From assembly GCA_003216795.1 (NCBI GenBank), contig QCIH01000003.1:96112-160111 (forward strand): a stretch of DNA of 64,000 nt. Reading direction: 5' to 3'. Under the pieces are notes generated by a model, which did no database searches, had not been told where the DNA came from, and was given only the letters and a program-made list of their open reading frames with translations. Shown piece by piece: positions 8,526 through 17,224 of the stretch. How positions within the stretch are numbered: position 1 is the stretch's first letter; each line of letters opens with the position of its first letter. The translations under genes and the position numbers were made by a program. This stretch comes from Prochlorococcus sp. AG-402-K16. GTDB lineage: Bacteria; Cyanobacteriota; Cyanobacteriia; PCC-6307; Cyanobiaceae.

Positions 8526-10331
8526 ATGATTGTTCTTAACTCAAAAAAAAGGCTTATAAACTTATTGATAGTTTTAGTTTGTGGGATCATTATATTTATT
8601 CTAGATTTAGGCTCTACAGGATTGGTGGATGAAACTCCCCCTTTGTTTGCTGCTGCAGCACGGGCAATGAGTGAATCTGGTGATTGGTTAACTCCAAAAG
8701 TCAATGGAATATTCCGTTTTGATAAGCCTCCACTGATATATTGGTTAATGGGTTTTTTTTACTCATTACCGAACAACGAAATTTGGGATATTTTCGGGAC
8801 TCTCTCAGCAAGACTTCCTTCAGCTTTGGCATCATTATTTTTAACGTTGATGATTGGAGATACGTTGTTTTGTTGGCCACAGAAAAGTGACAGGCAAATC
8901 CTCACACCAATAGTTGCATCATTAGGCTTTGCTCTTTCTCCATTAATAATTATTTGGAGTAGAACTGCGGTGAGTGATGCTCTTTTAACTGGAACCCTAG
9001 GTATTAGCTTGCTTTTGTTTTGGAGAAGAATGGCAAGTGATAATAATGATCAATGCATTTCGGCTTGGGTATTTTTAGGTTTTGCAATTTTAGTTAAAGG
9101 ACCTGTTGCATTTGTTTTGGTATTATTGACTATTACGTCTTTCTTGTTTTGTCAGAAGAATTGGAAAATTTTGCTCAGTAAGATAAATCCTAAGAAAGGT
9201 TTTTTAATAACAACACTAATAAGCATCCCATGGTACATATTAGAACTTTTAAAAGAGGGAAAGCCTTTTTGGGATAATTTTTTTGGTTACCATAATTTTC
9301 AAAGATATACCTCAGTTGTTAATAATCATGCAGAACCATTTTGGTTTTTTATTTACATAATGATATTGGCTTCATTGCCATTTACTCCTTTTTTGTATCA
9401 TGGGATATTTAAAACTTTTAAGGATTTCTTTAAAAGTTCAAAAGAAAATTGCAATGTCACTGAAACCCTTTATACATATTCTCTATGTTGGTTAACGTCA
9501 GTTTTAATCTTCTTTAGCCTTTCTGCCACTAAACTACCTAGCTATTGGTTGCCAGCAATTCCAGCGGCGGCTTTATTAATGAGTAATAGCTTCATAAGTT
9601 TGAAAAATATAAATAAAAGTTATTTATATTTCTGGATTTTTAATATTTTAATTTTGTTTGGCCTCTCAATAGCATTCTTTTTCTCGAATATTTGGTTGAG
9701 TTCGATTAATGATCCCGAAATGCCTAATCTTGCATCCGAGCTTATAAGCTCTGGGATTATTTTCAAGGCAAAATTATTCTTCTCTTCATTTACCCTTATT
9801 GCAATAATCTTATTTTCTTTAAAATCTAAAAATATCCTTCTTTATCTCCAAATTTTGCTTTTAATTGGACAATCTTATTTGATGTCGCCAATTAGAAAAT
9901 TAGCAGATACTTCAAGGCAATTACCTTTAAGGAATATCTCAAAATTAATTTTAGATATTCGCGAGGGAAGGGAAACTTTAGCCATGATCGGGATAAGAAA
10001 ACCTTCATTACATTATTATTCGAGACAAATAGTTTTTTATGAACCAAACACTGAAGAGGGATTAATTAATCTATCAGAAAGGCTAAATACTGATAGGAGA
10101 GAGAATTATGAGGACCAACCTGATTATGAATACAAATCTCTATTGCTCGTGATAGATGAATACTCTACCCGCCGAAAGCTATGGTCAAAAATTAATCATC
10201 ATAAATTGGGCAAATTTGGGATTTATAATTTATGGCGAATTCAAAAAAGTGATTTAAAAAAGTATTCGAGATTTTTAGTTAAAAGTGGTTATAAGTCTGA
10301 CTGGGAAAATAGAAAAGTTGAAAAATTTTAA
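8526..10331 (+). CDS. polytopic membrane glycosyltransferase (GT39/ArnT-like)
   Basis: 601 residues, about ten or more membrane helices, with a soluble C-terminal tail from about residue 465. The first loop has DETPPLFAAAARAMSE followed by the signature RFDKPPLIYWL. This DE...DKPP pattern is that of ArnT/PMT-type transferases that use polyprenyl-phosphate sugars on the periplasmic face. Probable role: adding a sugar to lipid A, a glycolipid or an exported protein. Last gene of the plus-strand run; its last four bases overlap the stop of the convergent gene. Confidence 0.85.
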   Translation: MIVLNSKKRLINLLIVLVCGIIIFILDLGSTGLVDETPPLFAAAARAMSESGDWLTPKVNGIFRFDKPPLIYWLMGFFYSLPNNEIWDIFGTLSARLPSALASLFLTLMIGDTLFCWPQKSDRQILTPIVASLGFALSPLIIIWSRTAVSDALLTGTLGISLLLFWRRMASDNNDQCISAWVFLGFAILVKGPVAFVLVLLTITSFLFCQKNWKILLSKINPKKGFLITTLISIPWYILELLKEGKPFWDNFFGYHNFQRYTSVVNNHAEPFWFFIYIMILASLPFTPFLYHGIFKTFKDFFKSSKENCNVTETLYTYSLCWLTSVLIFFSLSATKLPSYWLPAIPAAALLMSNSFISLKNINKSYLYFWIFNILILFGLSIAFFFSNIWLSSINDPEMPNLASELISSGIIFKAKLFFSSFTLIAIILFSLKSKNILLYLQILLLIGQSYLMSPIRKLADTSRQLPLRNISKLILDIREGRETLAMIGIRKPSLHYYSRQIVFYEPNTEEGLINLSERLNTDRRENYEDQPDYEYKSLLLVIDEYSTRRKLWSKINHHKLGKFGIYNLWRIQKSDLKKYSRFLVKSGYKSDWENRKVEKF

Positions 10332-10579
10332 CAAAGTCTCTTTTTAAGAAGAGCATTTTTTAAATCATCAATGCTGCACTTGCTTGGAATATCAATTTTA
10401 TTTAAATCTTCCATTAATTCCAGATCGATGACAGAATCTTCGGCCAAAAAACTAAAAACTTCATTAATGCTTATTCCCATATCTTGAGCCATCTCTGAGA
10501 TAAGCCTTAGAGTATCTCTCCTCACAGAAATCCTTAGATCTAAAGGAATATATTCATTTTCAGGGTTTGCTGACTTCAT
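10328..10579 (-). CDS. small protein, possible ribbon-helix-helix fold
   Basis: 83 residues, not recognised with certainty. The stretch PLDLRISVRRDTLRLISEMAQDMGISINEVFS looks like a beta strand followed by two helices, as in CopG/Arc-type DNA-binding proteins, so a transcriptional regulator is possible. The rest is acidic and helical. It is convergent with the GT39-like gene and overlaps it by four bases. Confidence 0.65.
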   Translation of the reverse strand: MKSANPENEYIPLDLRISVRRDTLRLISEMAQDMGISINEVFSFLAEDSVIDLELMEDLNKIDIPSKCSIDDLKNALLKKRLC

Positions 10580-10667
10580 ACACTAAATCTTAAGACATTA
10601 TTTAGTTATCAGGATATAATCTTTACAATATTCATTAATCATGCATAAAAGTGACTTTTTAAGTTGT

Positions 10668-11453
10668 TTAAATAAATAAATTCATAAACATTTTTAATAG
10701 AGGAATTGTAATTATTGAAATTACAGTTGTAGTAAAAAGAATTTTTGAAGCTATTTTTTGCTTCACACCATAAGCTTCTGCCATTAATATTGTGGATATT
10801 GCCGTTGGGGTGGCTGCTTGAAGAATTACTGCAGATGATTGATAGAAGTCTAAATTTAAGAATATGCATATTAAAAAAATTATAAAGGGAAGAATAAATA
10901 ACTTTAATAAAATTGAAAATTTTATTTCTTCATTTAGATCCAAAATCCTCTCATTTTGATTTGTAATTATTCCAAGTCTTGTTCCAACAATTATTATTGC
11001 CAAAGCAATAACTATTCTTGCAGGAATCCAAAGATAATTGCCCAAAATTTCATCTATTTGAAAAAGATATGCAAGAAGTACACCAATAATCCCTCTTGAT
11101 GCAGGGCCATTTATCAATGCATTTAATAGTCCTTTGATGTTTGGGATGTTATTGCTATTGGATTTTTCTTGAAGATAAAAAGGTCCAAATATCCAAGCGA
11201 AAAGCGTTGTTCCTAAATCAAATCCAATAGTGAAATTTATAGTTGTTGAAGGTAGAAGAGCTAGCGCAATTGGTATTCCAAGAAATGATGTATTACCTAT
11301 TAGGCCAGCTAGCTGCAATGTGTAATTTGGAAGTCTCTTCTTAAATATTGGGATTATATTTATTAGAGTTATTAAAAATCCAATTACAGAGAATGCTAAA
11401 AATGAACTTTTAATTAGGTTTATATCTATACCTTCCTTTAATAGAAGACCCAT
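10668..11453 (-). CDS. auxin efflux carrier (AEC) family permease
   Basis: 261 residues from the first canonical start, with eight or nine hydrophobic helices. Q/N-rich kinks such as LAGLIGNTSFLGIPIALALL and LQAATPTAISTILMAEAYG are the signature of AEC permeases. Substrate unknown. The frame stays open for 135 more bases upstream, to an ATT at 11588-11586. That stretch encodes a first membrane helix (LFINIIPFLIFGFLLGKK) and KYIARPLIRFGIPLSVMG, which AEC proteins normally have. The true protein is therefore probably about 306 residues with a non-standard or mutated start. Confidence 0.8.
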   Translation of the reverse strand: MGLLLKEGIDINLIKSSFLAFSVIGFLITLINIIPIFKKRLPNYTLQLAGLIGNTSFLGIPIALALLPSTTINFTIGFDLGTTLFAWIFGPFYLQEKSNSNNIPNIKGLLNALINGPASRGIIGVLLAYLFQIDEILGNYLWIPARIVIALAIIIVGTRLGIITNQNERILDLNEEIKFSILLKLFILPFIIFLICIFLNLDFYQSSAVILQAATPTAISTILMAEAYGVKQKIASKILFTTTVISIITIPLLKMFMNLFI

Positions 11454-11658
11454 TACACTTAAGGGAATGCCAAATCTTATTAGAGGTCTTGCTATATATT
11501 TTGAAATCTTTGGATTCTTTTTCCCCAGAAGAAAACCAAAGATTAAAAAAGGGATAATATTTATAAAAAGAGTGTAGATGGAATTAATTAAATATTTATT
11601 AAAGCAATATTAACTCGACGTAGTGCAGTCAAAAAGTTTTTTTGTGTTAATTGAGAAT

Positions 11659-11883
11659 TTAAATTATTTTCCAGACTGCTTTGTCAGGAATTAGAGGAGA
11701 TTTATATAAATTTTCTGGTTCTTTAGTCAAAACTCTCCATGTAGGAACCCGACAAGTTACGTAAGCAGGACTTTCTATTAAAACTCCTGGGTTCTCATCA
11801 AAAGTACATGTAAAACCTTCTTTCCAATATCCACCATTGTTAAGGCTCCCTTTAAACCAAACCCAGCATTTTGAAGTTTTCAA
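11659..11883 (-). CDS. conserved-looking small protein, unknown function
   Basis: 74 residues, not recognised. It is rich in Trp and aromatic residues (CWVWFKGSLNNGGYWKEGF) with Pro and Cys (VTCRVPTWRVL), suggesting a compact soluble beta fold. No signal peptide or membrane helix. It stands alone between the AEC permease and the SemiSWEET gene. Composition is like a real protein rather than a chance ORF. Confidence 0.55.
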   Translation of the reverse strand: MKTSKCWVWFKGSLNNGGYWKEGFTCTFDENPGVLIESPAYVTCRVPTWRVLTKEPENLYKSPLIPDKAVWKII

Positions 11884-11971
11884 GACAAGTAAATTTTTTG
11901 TTTTATTTTAATCAAGATTTAAGTAATAAATCTAAAGTTTATTACTTTTAAAAAAAATTTTTTTACTTATT

Positions 11972-12229
11972 TTAGTTTTTAGAAAAATATATTTTAGAGA
12001 TCAATATCAATAAATTTAAGATCAGGGTAATTAAATTTGCTATCAATATTGGTGTAGAAGAGATTTTATAACCGTAAATAATCCAAGATAAAACACCTAT
12101 AATAAACATTATTAATGTTGTTAAAGAAACATCATCTGCCTTTTTTGTTTTTAAAGTTTTTATCAATTGAGGTAGAAATGCTGCTGTTGTTAAAATCGCT
12201 GCAAAATATCCAAATATATCTACATTCAT
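11972..12229 (-). CDS. SemiSWEET / PQ-loop sugar transporter
   Basis: 85 residues forming three membrane helices, the half-transporter unit of the MtN3/SWEET family, which works as a dimer. The PQ motif is in TTAAFLPQLIKTLKTK (near residue 20), followed by VSLTTLIMFIIGVLSWIIYG and a last helix. Likely a small-sugar facilitator in the cell membrane. It starts 16 bases after the neighbouring gene at 12246. Confidence 0.85.
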   Translation of the reverse strand: MNVDIFGYFAAILTTAAFLPQLIKTLKTKKADDVSLTTLIMFIIGVLSWIIYGYKISSTPILIANLITLILNLLILISKIYFSKN

Positions 12230-12245
12230 AAAAATATTTTAAAAA

Positions 12246-12968
12246 CTATTCTTTAATTAAATTAGTCAAAAATCCCAAGGGATCCCTCATATTTGATGAA
12301 TATCCAAGCACATCGTTTGAATAAAATTTATAAACAATTTGATTTTTATTATTCAAGAGAAAAGAAGCTCCTCTTTGAGGAAGATATTCTTCATTAAGAA
12401 TATAATCACCCCAATTTTGAATTATTTCATTCATATTATTTAATCTAAATGTTGCCAATTCAAATGGTCTCAAATAACCATCCCCGAAAACCTTTTTAAA
12501 TGAATTACCTGAAAATTTTAAAAATTTTAAAACATCAATTTTGTCAAATTCTGAATAAATTTGCTTTGCTTTTCGGTCGCCGGTATAACCTCTAATAACT
12601 TCTTGAATTGTTTTAAAAGAATTTATCCCTGATAACATCAAAAGCATATTGATCCAACCTCCTAAACCAATATCTAATCCTCTTGAGACTTCTAAATTAT
12701 TATGGATTTGATTATCAGAAACAACAATTAAATTCTCTTTGTGAAAGCCTGTGAATTTACAGAATTTTTCCTTCCCATCTTGGTTCCCAATGGCAATTGC
12801 AAAAATATCTAAATCTTTATCGATAAAACTTTTCAAATTTAGTGCATATTCAAAGCTATCAAAATCGCCTAATAAACCAAATAAAACAATTAATTTGAAT
12901 TTTTTATGGCCATTAAAGTTGAATTCTTCAATAAGATTTTTAATTTCATTTTGAAGTTTGTCAGTCAC
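12246..12968 (-). CDS. AhpC/TSA-like (peroxiredoxin-like) protein lacking an obvious active-site Cys
   Basis: 240 residues. The fold pattern (LIVLFGLLGDFDSFEYA, then LDIFAIAIGNQDGKEKF) and the C-terminal stretch YLPQRGASFLLNNKNQIVY resemble the AhpC/TSA-like family in cyanobacteria. The usual peroxidatic Cys position after the first strand is occupied by Gly/Leu, so redox activity is doubtful. Probably cytoplasmic. Same strand as the SemiSWEET gene and 16 bases before it. The family call is from memory of the pattern. Confidence 0.5.
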   Translation of the reverse strand: MTDKLQNEIKNLIEEFNFNGHKKFKLIVLFGLLGDFDSFEYALNLKSFIDKDLDIFAIAIGNQDGKEKFCKFTGFHKENLIVVSDNQIHNNLEVSRGLDIGLGGWINMLLMLSGINSFKTIQEVIRGYTGDRKAKQIYSEFDKIDVLKFLKFSGNSFKKVFGDGYLRPFELATFRLNNMNEIIQNWGDYILNEEYLPQRGASFLLNNKNQIVYKFYSNDVLGYSSNMRDPLGFLTNLIKE

Positions 12969-13109
12969 GATGGTTTGAATTTTTTATAAATTTTTTTTCA
13001 AAAAATTTTTCTTACCTTGATTAGTATAAAATTTTACATGAAAAAGTTTTTAAAGAAATTAATTTAACGTTTTAAGATTTTATTATCTTAATGTAAACAT
13101 TTTGAAGTT

Positions 13110-13634
13110 ATGACTGTAGGAATTTATTACGCAACTACAACTGGAAAAACTGAGGACGTAGCTGATCGTCTTCACAACTTTATCTCTTCAGCAGAAGCAC
13201 CTAAAGATGTATCTGATGTGGATGATCTTTCCGAATTTGAAGGTCTTGATGGAATTATCTGCGGGATACCGACTTGGAATACTGGTGCCGATGAAGAAAG
13301 ATCGGGAACTGCATGGGATTCAATCTTAGAGGATATCGGCGAACTAAGTTTATCAGGAAAAAAAGTTGCAATTTTTGGTTTAGGAGATTCTTCTACATAT
13401 ACAGAAAACTATTGTGATGCAATGGAAGAACTTCATAGCTACTTCACAAAAGCAGGCGCTGAAATGGTCGGTTACGTAGATAAATCTTCTTATACATTTG
13501 ATGAGTCTAAAAGTGTTATAGGAGAAAGCTTTTGTGGATTACCTCTTGATGAGGATAGTGAATCTGATTTGACCGATTCCCGTCTTGAAACATGGGCATC
13601 TCAGCTTAAGGGTGAAATCCCTTCATTGGCATAA
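13110..13634 (+). CDS. isiB: flavodoxin
   Basis: FMN electron carrier that replaces ferredoxin after photosystem I when iron is scarce. 174 residues, long-chain type. The phosphate-binding loop is YATTTGKTEDVA (residues 7-18), the first FMN-stacking loop is PTWNTGADEERSG, and the second is FGLGDSSTYTENYCDAM. It stands alone with about 140 bases of AT-rich leader. The next gene downstream is a Pcb antenna protein, which echoes the isiA-isiB pairing of other cyanobacteria, but in reverse order and with a 143-base spacer. Confidence 0.95.
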   Translation: MTVGIYYATTTGKTEDVADRLHNFISSAEAPKDVSDVDDLSEFEGLDGIICGIPTWNTGADEERSGTAWDSILEDIGELSLSGKKVAIFGLGDSSTYTENYCDAMEELHSYFTKAGAEMVGYVDKSSYTFDESKSVIGESFCGLPLDEDSESDLTDSRLETWASQLKGEIPSLA

Positions 13635-13670
13635 GCTTTCTCAGATATTACTTCCCTAGTTTGTAACATT

Positions 13671-13723
13671 TGTTCTTTCTCAATATGTTTTTTTTACATA
13701 AGTAATTAAATCTGTAAAGAACA
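13671..13723 (+). promoter_or_regulatory. inverted repeat ahead of the pcb gene
   Basis: TGTTCTTT at 13671-13678 is repeated as its exact complement AAAGAACA at 13716-13723, 37 bases apart. It lies in the spacer between the flavodoxin stop and the Pcb start. It could be an RNA hairpin that terminates or attenuates read-through, or a pair of protein-binding half sites. Function is inferred from position only. Confidence 0.35.
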
Positions 13724-13777
13724 TGTAAAAACAATAGCGATAAGCAATATGCTCAATTTGCTGTTTACTTAAATCAA

Positions 13778-14836
13778 GTGTTACAAACTTACGGAAAATC
13801 TGATGTCACCTATGACTGGTACGCAGGGAATTCGGGTGTTGTTGGCCGTTCAGGTAAATTCATAGCTGCTCATGCTGCCCATGCAGGTCTAATGATGTTC
13901 TGGGCAGGAGCTTTTGGATTATTTGAATTAGCCCGTTACGACGCCAGTATTCCAATGGGTGCACAGAAAGCAATTGTTTTGCCTCACCTCGCAGGTATTG
14001 GAATTGGTGGCGTTGAAAATGGTGTTATTACAGAACCATATGGAATTGTTGTAATTTGCACATTACATCTAATTTTCTCAGCAGTATTAGGTGCTGGGGG
14101 ATTATTACATTCCAACAAATTTGCAGGAAATCTTGGAGACTACCCAGAAAATAGTAAGCCACAAAAATTTGATTTCGAATGGGATGACCCAGATAAATTA
14201 ACTTTTATTCTTGGTCATCATCTAATCTTTCTTGGGCTTGGAGCAATTATGTTCGTTGAATGGGCTCGTATTCATGGAATTTACGACCCAGCAATAGGAT
14301 CTACAAGACAAGTTATTTACAATTTAGATATTGCCGCTATCTGGAATCATCAATTTGATTTTTTAAAAATAGATAGTCTAGAAGACGTTATGGGAGGACA
14401 TGCTTTCTTAGCTTTCCTAGAAATAATTGGAGGTGTTTTCCATATTTGTACTAAACAATTTGGAGAATATACAGAATTTAAAGGTAAAGGATTACTTGGA
14501 GCTGAGGCAATTTTGTCATACTCAGTTGTTGGTGTTTCATATATGGCTTTTGTTGCTGCTTTTTGGTGTGCTTCAAATACGACCATATATCCAGTTGATC
14601 TATATGGAGAACCCTTGAAGCTTCAATTTGAATTTGCTCCTTATTTTACAGATACAGTAGATTTAGGTTCAGGAGCATATAGCTCAAGAGCCTGGCTTGC
14701 TAATACTCATTTTTATTTGGGTTTCTTTTTCTTACAAGGTCATCTTTGGCACGCACTAAGAGCAATGGGATTTGACTTTAAGAAAATTGGTCAAGCTTTT
14801 GACAATATTGAAAATACAAAAATTACTCAAAACTAA
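13778..14836 (+). CDS. pcb: chlorophyll a/b-binding antenna protein Pcb (IsiA/CP43 family)
   Basis: Membrane light-harvesting protein that binds divinyl chlorophylls and surrounds a photosystem. 352 residues from a GTG start (LQTYGKSDVTYDWYAGNSG). Six membrane helices carry paired His ligands: AAHAAHAGLMMFW, LGHHLIFLGLGA, GGHAFLAFLEIIGGVFHI, QGHLWHALRAMG. It lacks the large lumenal loop of CP43, as Pcb and IsiA do. The sequence differs at many positions from the PcbA sequence I remember for high-light Prochlorococcus, so it may be a second, iron-stress paralogue; the flavodoxin neighbour supports this. A strong terminator follows. Confidence 0.9.
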   Translation: MLQTYGKSDVTYDWYAGNSGVVGRSGKFIAAHAAHAGLMMFWAGAFGLFELARYDASIPMGAQKAIVLPHLAGIGIGGVENGVITEPYGIVVICTLHLIFSAVLGAGGLLHSNKFAGNLGDYPENSKPQKFDFEWDDPDKLTFILGHHLIFLGLGAIMFVEWARIHGIYDPAIGSTRQVIYNLDIAAIWNHQFDFLKIDSLEDVMGGHAFLAFLEIIGGVFHICTKQFGEYTEFKGKGLLGAEAILSYSVVGVSYMAFVAAFWCASNTTIYPVDLYGEPLKLQFEFAPYFTDTVDLGSGAYSSRAWLANTHFYLGFFFLQGHLWHALRAMGFDFKKIGQAFDNIENTKITQN

Positions 14837-14847
14837 TTTAATCAAAT

Positions 14848-14883
14848 AAAAAACCTCTCCTCTAACAGGGAGGTTTTTTTTTT
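14848..14883 (+). terminator. rho-independent terminator after pcb
   Basis: The arms AAAAAACCTC (14848-14857) and GAGGTTTTTT (14870-14879) form a perfect stem, and a T run continues to 14883. It starts 12 bases after the pcb stop codon. Confidence 0.85.
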
Positions 14884-14913
14884 GTAGAATTATTTCACGT
14901 TTTCAAAAAATTA

Positions 14914-15567
14914 ATGGATAATCTAAAAGAAATTAATTGTAAGGAAATTTTCAAAAAGGCTTATGAAAATCGTTACACTTGGAAGAATGATTTTCGCGGT
15001 TACCAAGGTAAATGTATTCTTTTGAATAATAATAATATTCATAAAGGCGACTTCGTTTTAGGTGATGACTTTAAACCAAATATTCAAAATATAGAAGATA
15101 AAAAAGTTGTTAAAAGTATTGCCTCACAGTTATTTGAAGTATGTATCCATAGGGTAAAGAGAGAATTTGAATCAGTTCACTCAGAAAATAATTTTAATTT
15201 ACTTAAAACTTCTGAAAGTGGTATTGAAATGAGCGTTTCAGGAAAAAATCAAGGTGATAAATATAGAGTTAAAAATAACTGTATTAATATGGTCTACAGA
15301 AAAATTCATGGAACTATAATAGAAATTTTTGTTGAAGAATTTTTAGATACAGGAATGGGTTCCCTTAGTAAAAAATATAGTAGTCAACAAATTGATCCAG
15401 ATACATTTGAGACAAATTCTCAAAAATTGGAATATGAGGATGAATTTCTAAATATGGGTAAAGACGATTATTGGATATTAAATTCTAGGACAATAAAATA
15501 CTTAAACCAAAATCAAGAAGAAGAAACACAAAAGTTTGTCTTCGAGGATCTATGCTTATTAAACTAG
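14914..15567 (+). CDS. DUF3386 family protein
   Basis: 217 residues. The N-terminus (KEIFKKAYENRYTWKNDFRGYQGKC) fits the opening of the cyanobacterial DUF3386 family, usually about 210 residues. The remainder is beta-rich with no membrane helix or signal peptide. Function unknown. It has its own transcription unit after the pcb terminator and is convergent with the small gene at 15574. Confidence 0.7.
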   Translation: MDNLKEINCKEIFKKAYENRYTWKNDFRGYQGKCILLNNNNIHKGDFVLGDDFKPNIQNIEDKKVVKSIASQLFEVCIHRVKREFESVHSENNFNLLKTSESGIEMSVSGKNQGDKYRVKNNCINMVYRKIHGTIIEIFVEEFLDTGMGSLSKKYSSQQIDPDTFETNSQKLEYEDEFLNMGKDDYWILNSRTIKYLNQNQEEETQKFVFEDLCLLN

Positions 15568-15573
15568 GTTTTT

Positions 15574-15819
15574 TTATTCAACTAATCTAAACCCTTTATC
15601 AAGTAGTTTTTGATACAAGAGTCTTGCTCTAAAAGCTAGAATTTGCTCTTCATTTTCATTACTAATTACATGAAAATAATTATTGTCTAATTTATTTTTG
15701 CTAAAGCATACATTTGCTTCTCCTAATCTTAAAGTCCAGTTCTCTTCTTTTGCTAAATGTTGATTAGGGCCAAGATCCCAAGGACATTTTTCAGGATATT
15801 TTTCTCTTTTAGAACCCAT
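15574..15819 (-). CDS. small cyanobacterial protein, unknown function
   Basis: 81 residues, not recognised to a family. It begins MGSKREKYPEKCPWDLGPN and has two Cys residues and a helical C-terminus (QILAFRARLLYQKLLDKGF). Probably a soluble cytoplasmic protein. Composition and codon use look like a real gene. It ends six bases from the convergent DUF3386 gene. Confidence 0.6.
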   Translation of the reverse strand: MGSKREKYPEKCPWDLGPNQHLAKEENWTLRLGEANVCFSKNKLDNNYFHVISNENEEQILAFRARLLYQKLLDKGFRLVE

Positions 15820-15927
15820 ATGATTAATTTGTACTACCCAATATTAGTAAAAATTTAAAAGTATGGCTATGAAAAAAGTTGATAACTTTTCCCTAGAGTT
15901 GTCGTTTAAAGCAATGTAATTAAAAAA

Positions 15928-16587
15928 TTACTCTCTGGTTGCGATTAAACAATAAAATGGGTCTTTTTTGAAAAAATTAAAGATATTGAGTGATGGTTCA
16001 GTAAACTTTTTGATAATTTTTGGCTCATTAAACCTGTTTGAGATTAATACTTTTCTTACATATTTGACCCTCTCTTCTTCAGTAGATGAAGTCCATATGT
16101 TAGGCGCTTTATGCCAAAATGCTCTGTTTGAAAATGCAATAATAATCTTGCCATTTCTACTCAATATTCTTGCAATTTCTTTGGTTAAATTCTCTGGATA
16201 TTGTAAATATTGCCAAGCAGCTACAATCAAGCAATAATCAACGCTTTCTTTCTCTAGGGGAATTTGTTGACTTAAATTAAAATTTTGTATCCAAAAAGAA
16301 TCAAAAATTTTGTTTTTTTCAAGTTCTTGTTTGTTTAAACCATGTCCAATAACTTTTTTATATTTTTTCCTTTTAGGTAAATAACTATCCCAACTGGACA
16401 TTAAATCAAGAACGGTTGAATAATTATCAATTTCTCTATCATATAAATCTGATAGATTTTGCCTGAAGTTTGCATCTAAATGATAAACAAATTTTGGATG
16501 AGAATAAAATTCTTCATCATTACTCTCATCGAGTTTTTTCCTTTGATAATTATTTAATACTTCCAAAGTAAATAATTCTGAATCCAC
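15928..16587 (-). CDS. class I SAM-dependent methyltransferase-like protein
   Basis: 219 residues. The region after YSTVLDLMSSWDSYLP (SAM-binding strand I, residues about 57-72) leads to KESVDYCLIVAAWQYLQYPENL and EIARILSRNGKIIIAFSNRAFW, the post-I to motif III pattern of methyltransferase type 11. The glycine-rich motif I is degenerate (DLMSSW instead of the usual G.G.G), a known variant. Target unknown. It stands alone. Confidence 0.7.
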   Translation of the reverse strand: MDSELFTLEVLNNYQRKKLDESNDEEFYSHPKFVYHLDANFRQNLSDLYDREIDNYSTVLDLMSSWDSYLPKRKKYKKVIGHGLNKQELEKNKIFDSFWIQNFNLSQQIPLEKESVDYCLIVAAWQYLQYPENLTKEIARILSRNGKIIIAFSNRAFWHKAPNIWTSSTEEERVKYVRKVLISNRFNEPKIIKKFTEPSLNIFNFFKKDPFYCLIATRE

Positions 16588-16715
16588 ATTGAAAATCTAG
16601 TAAAAAGAAATTCTAATTGTGTATTAGGAATTTTTTGCCTTGGATAAATTAAAAATTCTCAAAAAAACTAGACATCTATTCAAAAAAAGTTAAATTATTA
16701 ATTAATGATTTAATA

Positions 16716-16889
16716 ATGATGATTGAATTTAAGAGGAACAAAAAAAACAGGTCTAAAAATGCTCTTTTCAATCCTTATAAAAACGGAATAAGTTACTACG
16801 ATATGGCATATCTTTCATCAAAAAGAAATTTAAAAAGTAAAACTGTTTATCTAGAAAATGATTCTAAGAAAGATTATCTTGCTGCATAG
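16716..16889 (+). CDS. 57-residue basic protein, unknown function
   Basis: Starts with two adjacent ATG codons (16716, 16719) and ends TAG at 16887-16889, two bases before the tautomerase start. The product is rich in Lys, Asn and Tyr (MMIEFKRNKKNRSKNALF, then ISYYDMAYLSSKRNLK) with no membrane helix. Tight coupling to the next gene and the sensible composition favour a real small gene, but I know no family. Confidence 0.5.
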   Translation: MMIEFKRNKKNRSKNALFNPYKNGISYYDMAYLSSKRNLKSKTVYLENDSKKDYLAA

Positions 16890-16891
16890 AG

Positions 16892-17224
16892 ATGCCTTAT
16901 ATTAATGTTTCGACTTCAGTAAAAGTAAATGATAAAGGTAAATTACTTGAAGAAATTTCAAGTCTAATTTCATCTTTAACTAACAAATCAAGAAGATTTG
17001 TTATGGCGAAAATAGATGATAATTGCCAAATGCATTTTGATGATGAGACACCTTCTTGCTTTTTAGAAATCAAATCAATAGGTTCTCTAAATCCTTCAGA
17101 AATGGCAAAGCCAATATCAGATTTTGTATATAAGAAATTGGGGATCCCAATTGATAGGATTTATATCTCTTTTGAGGATGTGCCAGCTTCATTGTGGGCT
17201 TGGAATGGAAGAACATTTGGTTAA
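16892..17224 (+). CDS. MIF-like tautomerase
   Basis: 110 residues, the usual length of the macrophage migration inhibitory factor family. Catalytic Pro follows the initiator Met (MPYINVSTSVKV). The conserved core RRFVMAKIDDNCQMHF and the C-terminal WAWNGRTFG match bacterial MIF homologues, which act as keto-enol tautomerases. Physiological substrate unknown. It overlaps the following gene by 20 bases in another frame. Confidence 0.85.
   Translation: MPYINVSTSVKVNDKGKLLEEISSLISSLTNKSRRFVMAKIDDNCQMHFDDETPSCFLEIKSIGSLNPSEMAKPISDFVYKKLGIPIDRIYISFEDVPASLWAWNGRTFG

Noticed and set aside
10639..10869. 76-residue Ser/Asn-rich minus-strand ORF
   Set aside because: It lies inside the AEC permease gene in another frame and has low-complexity composition.
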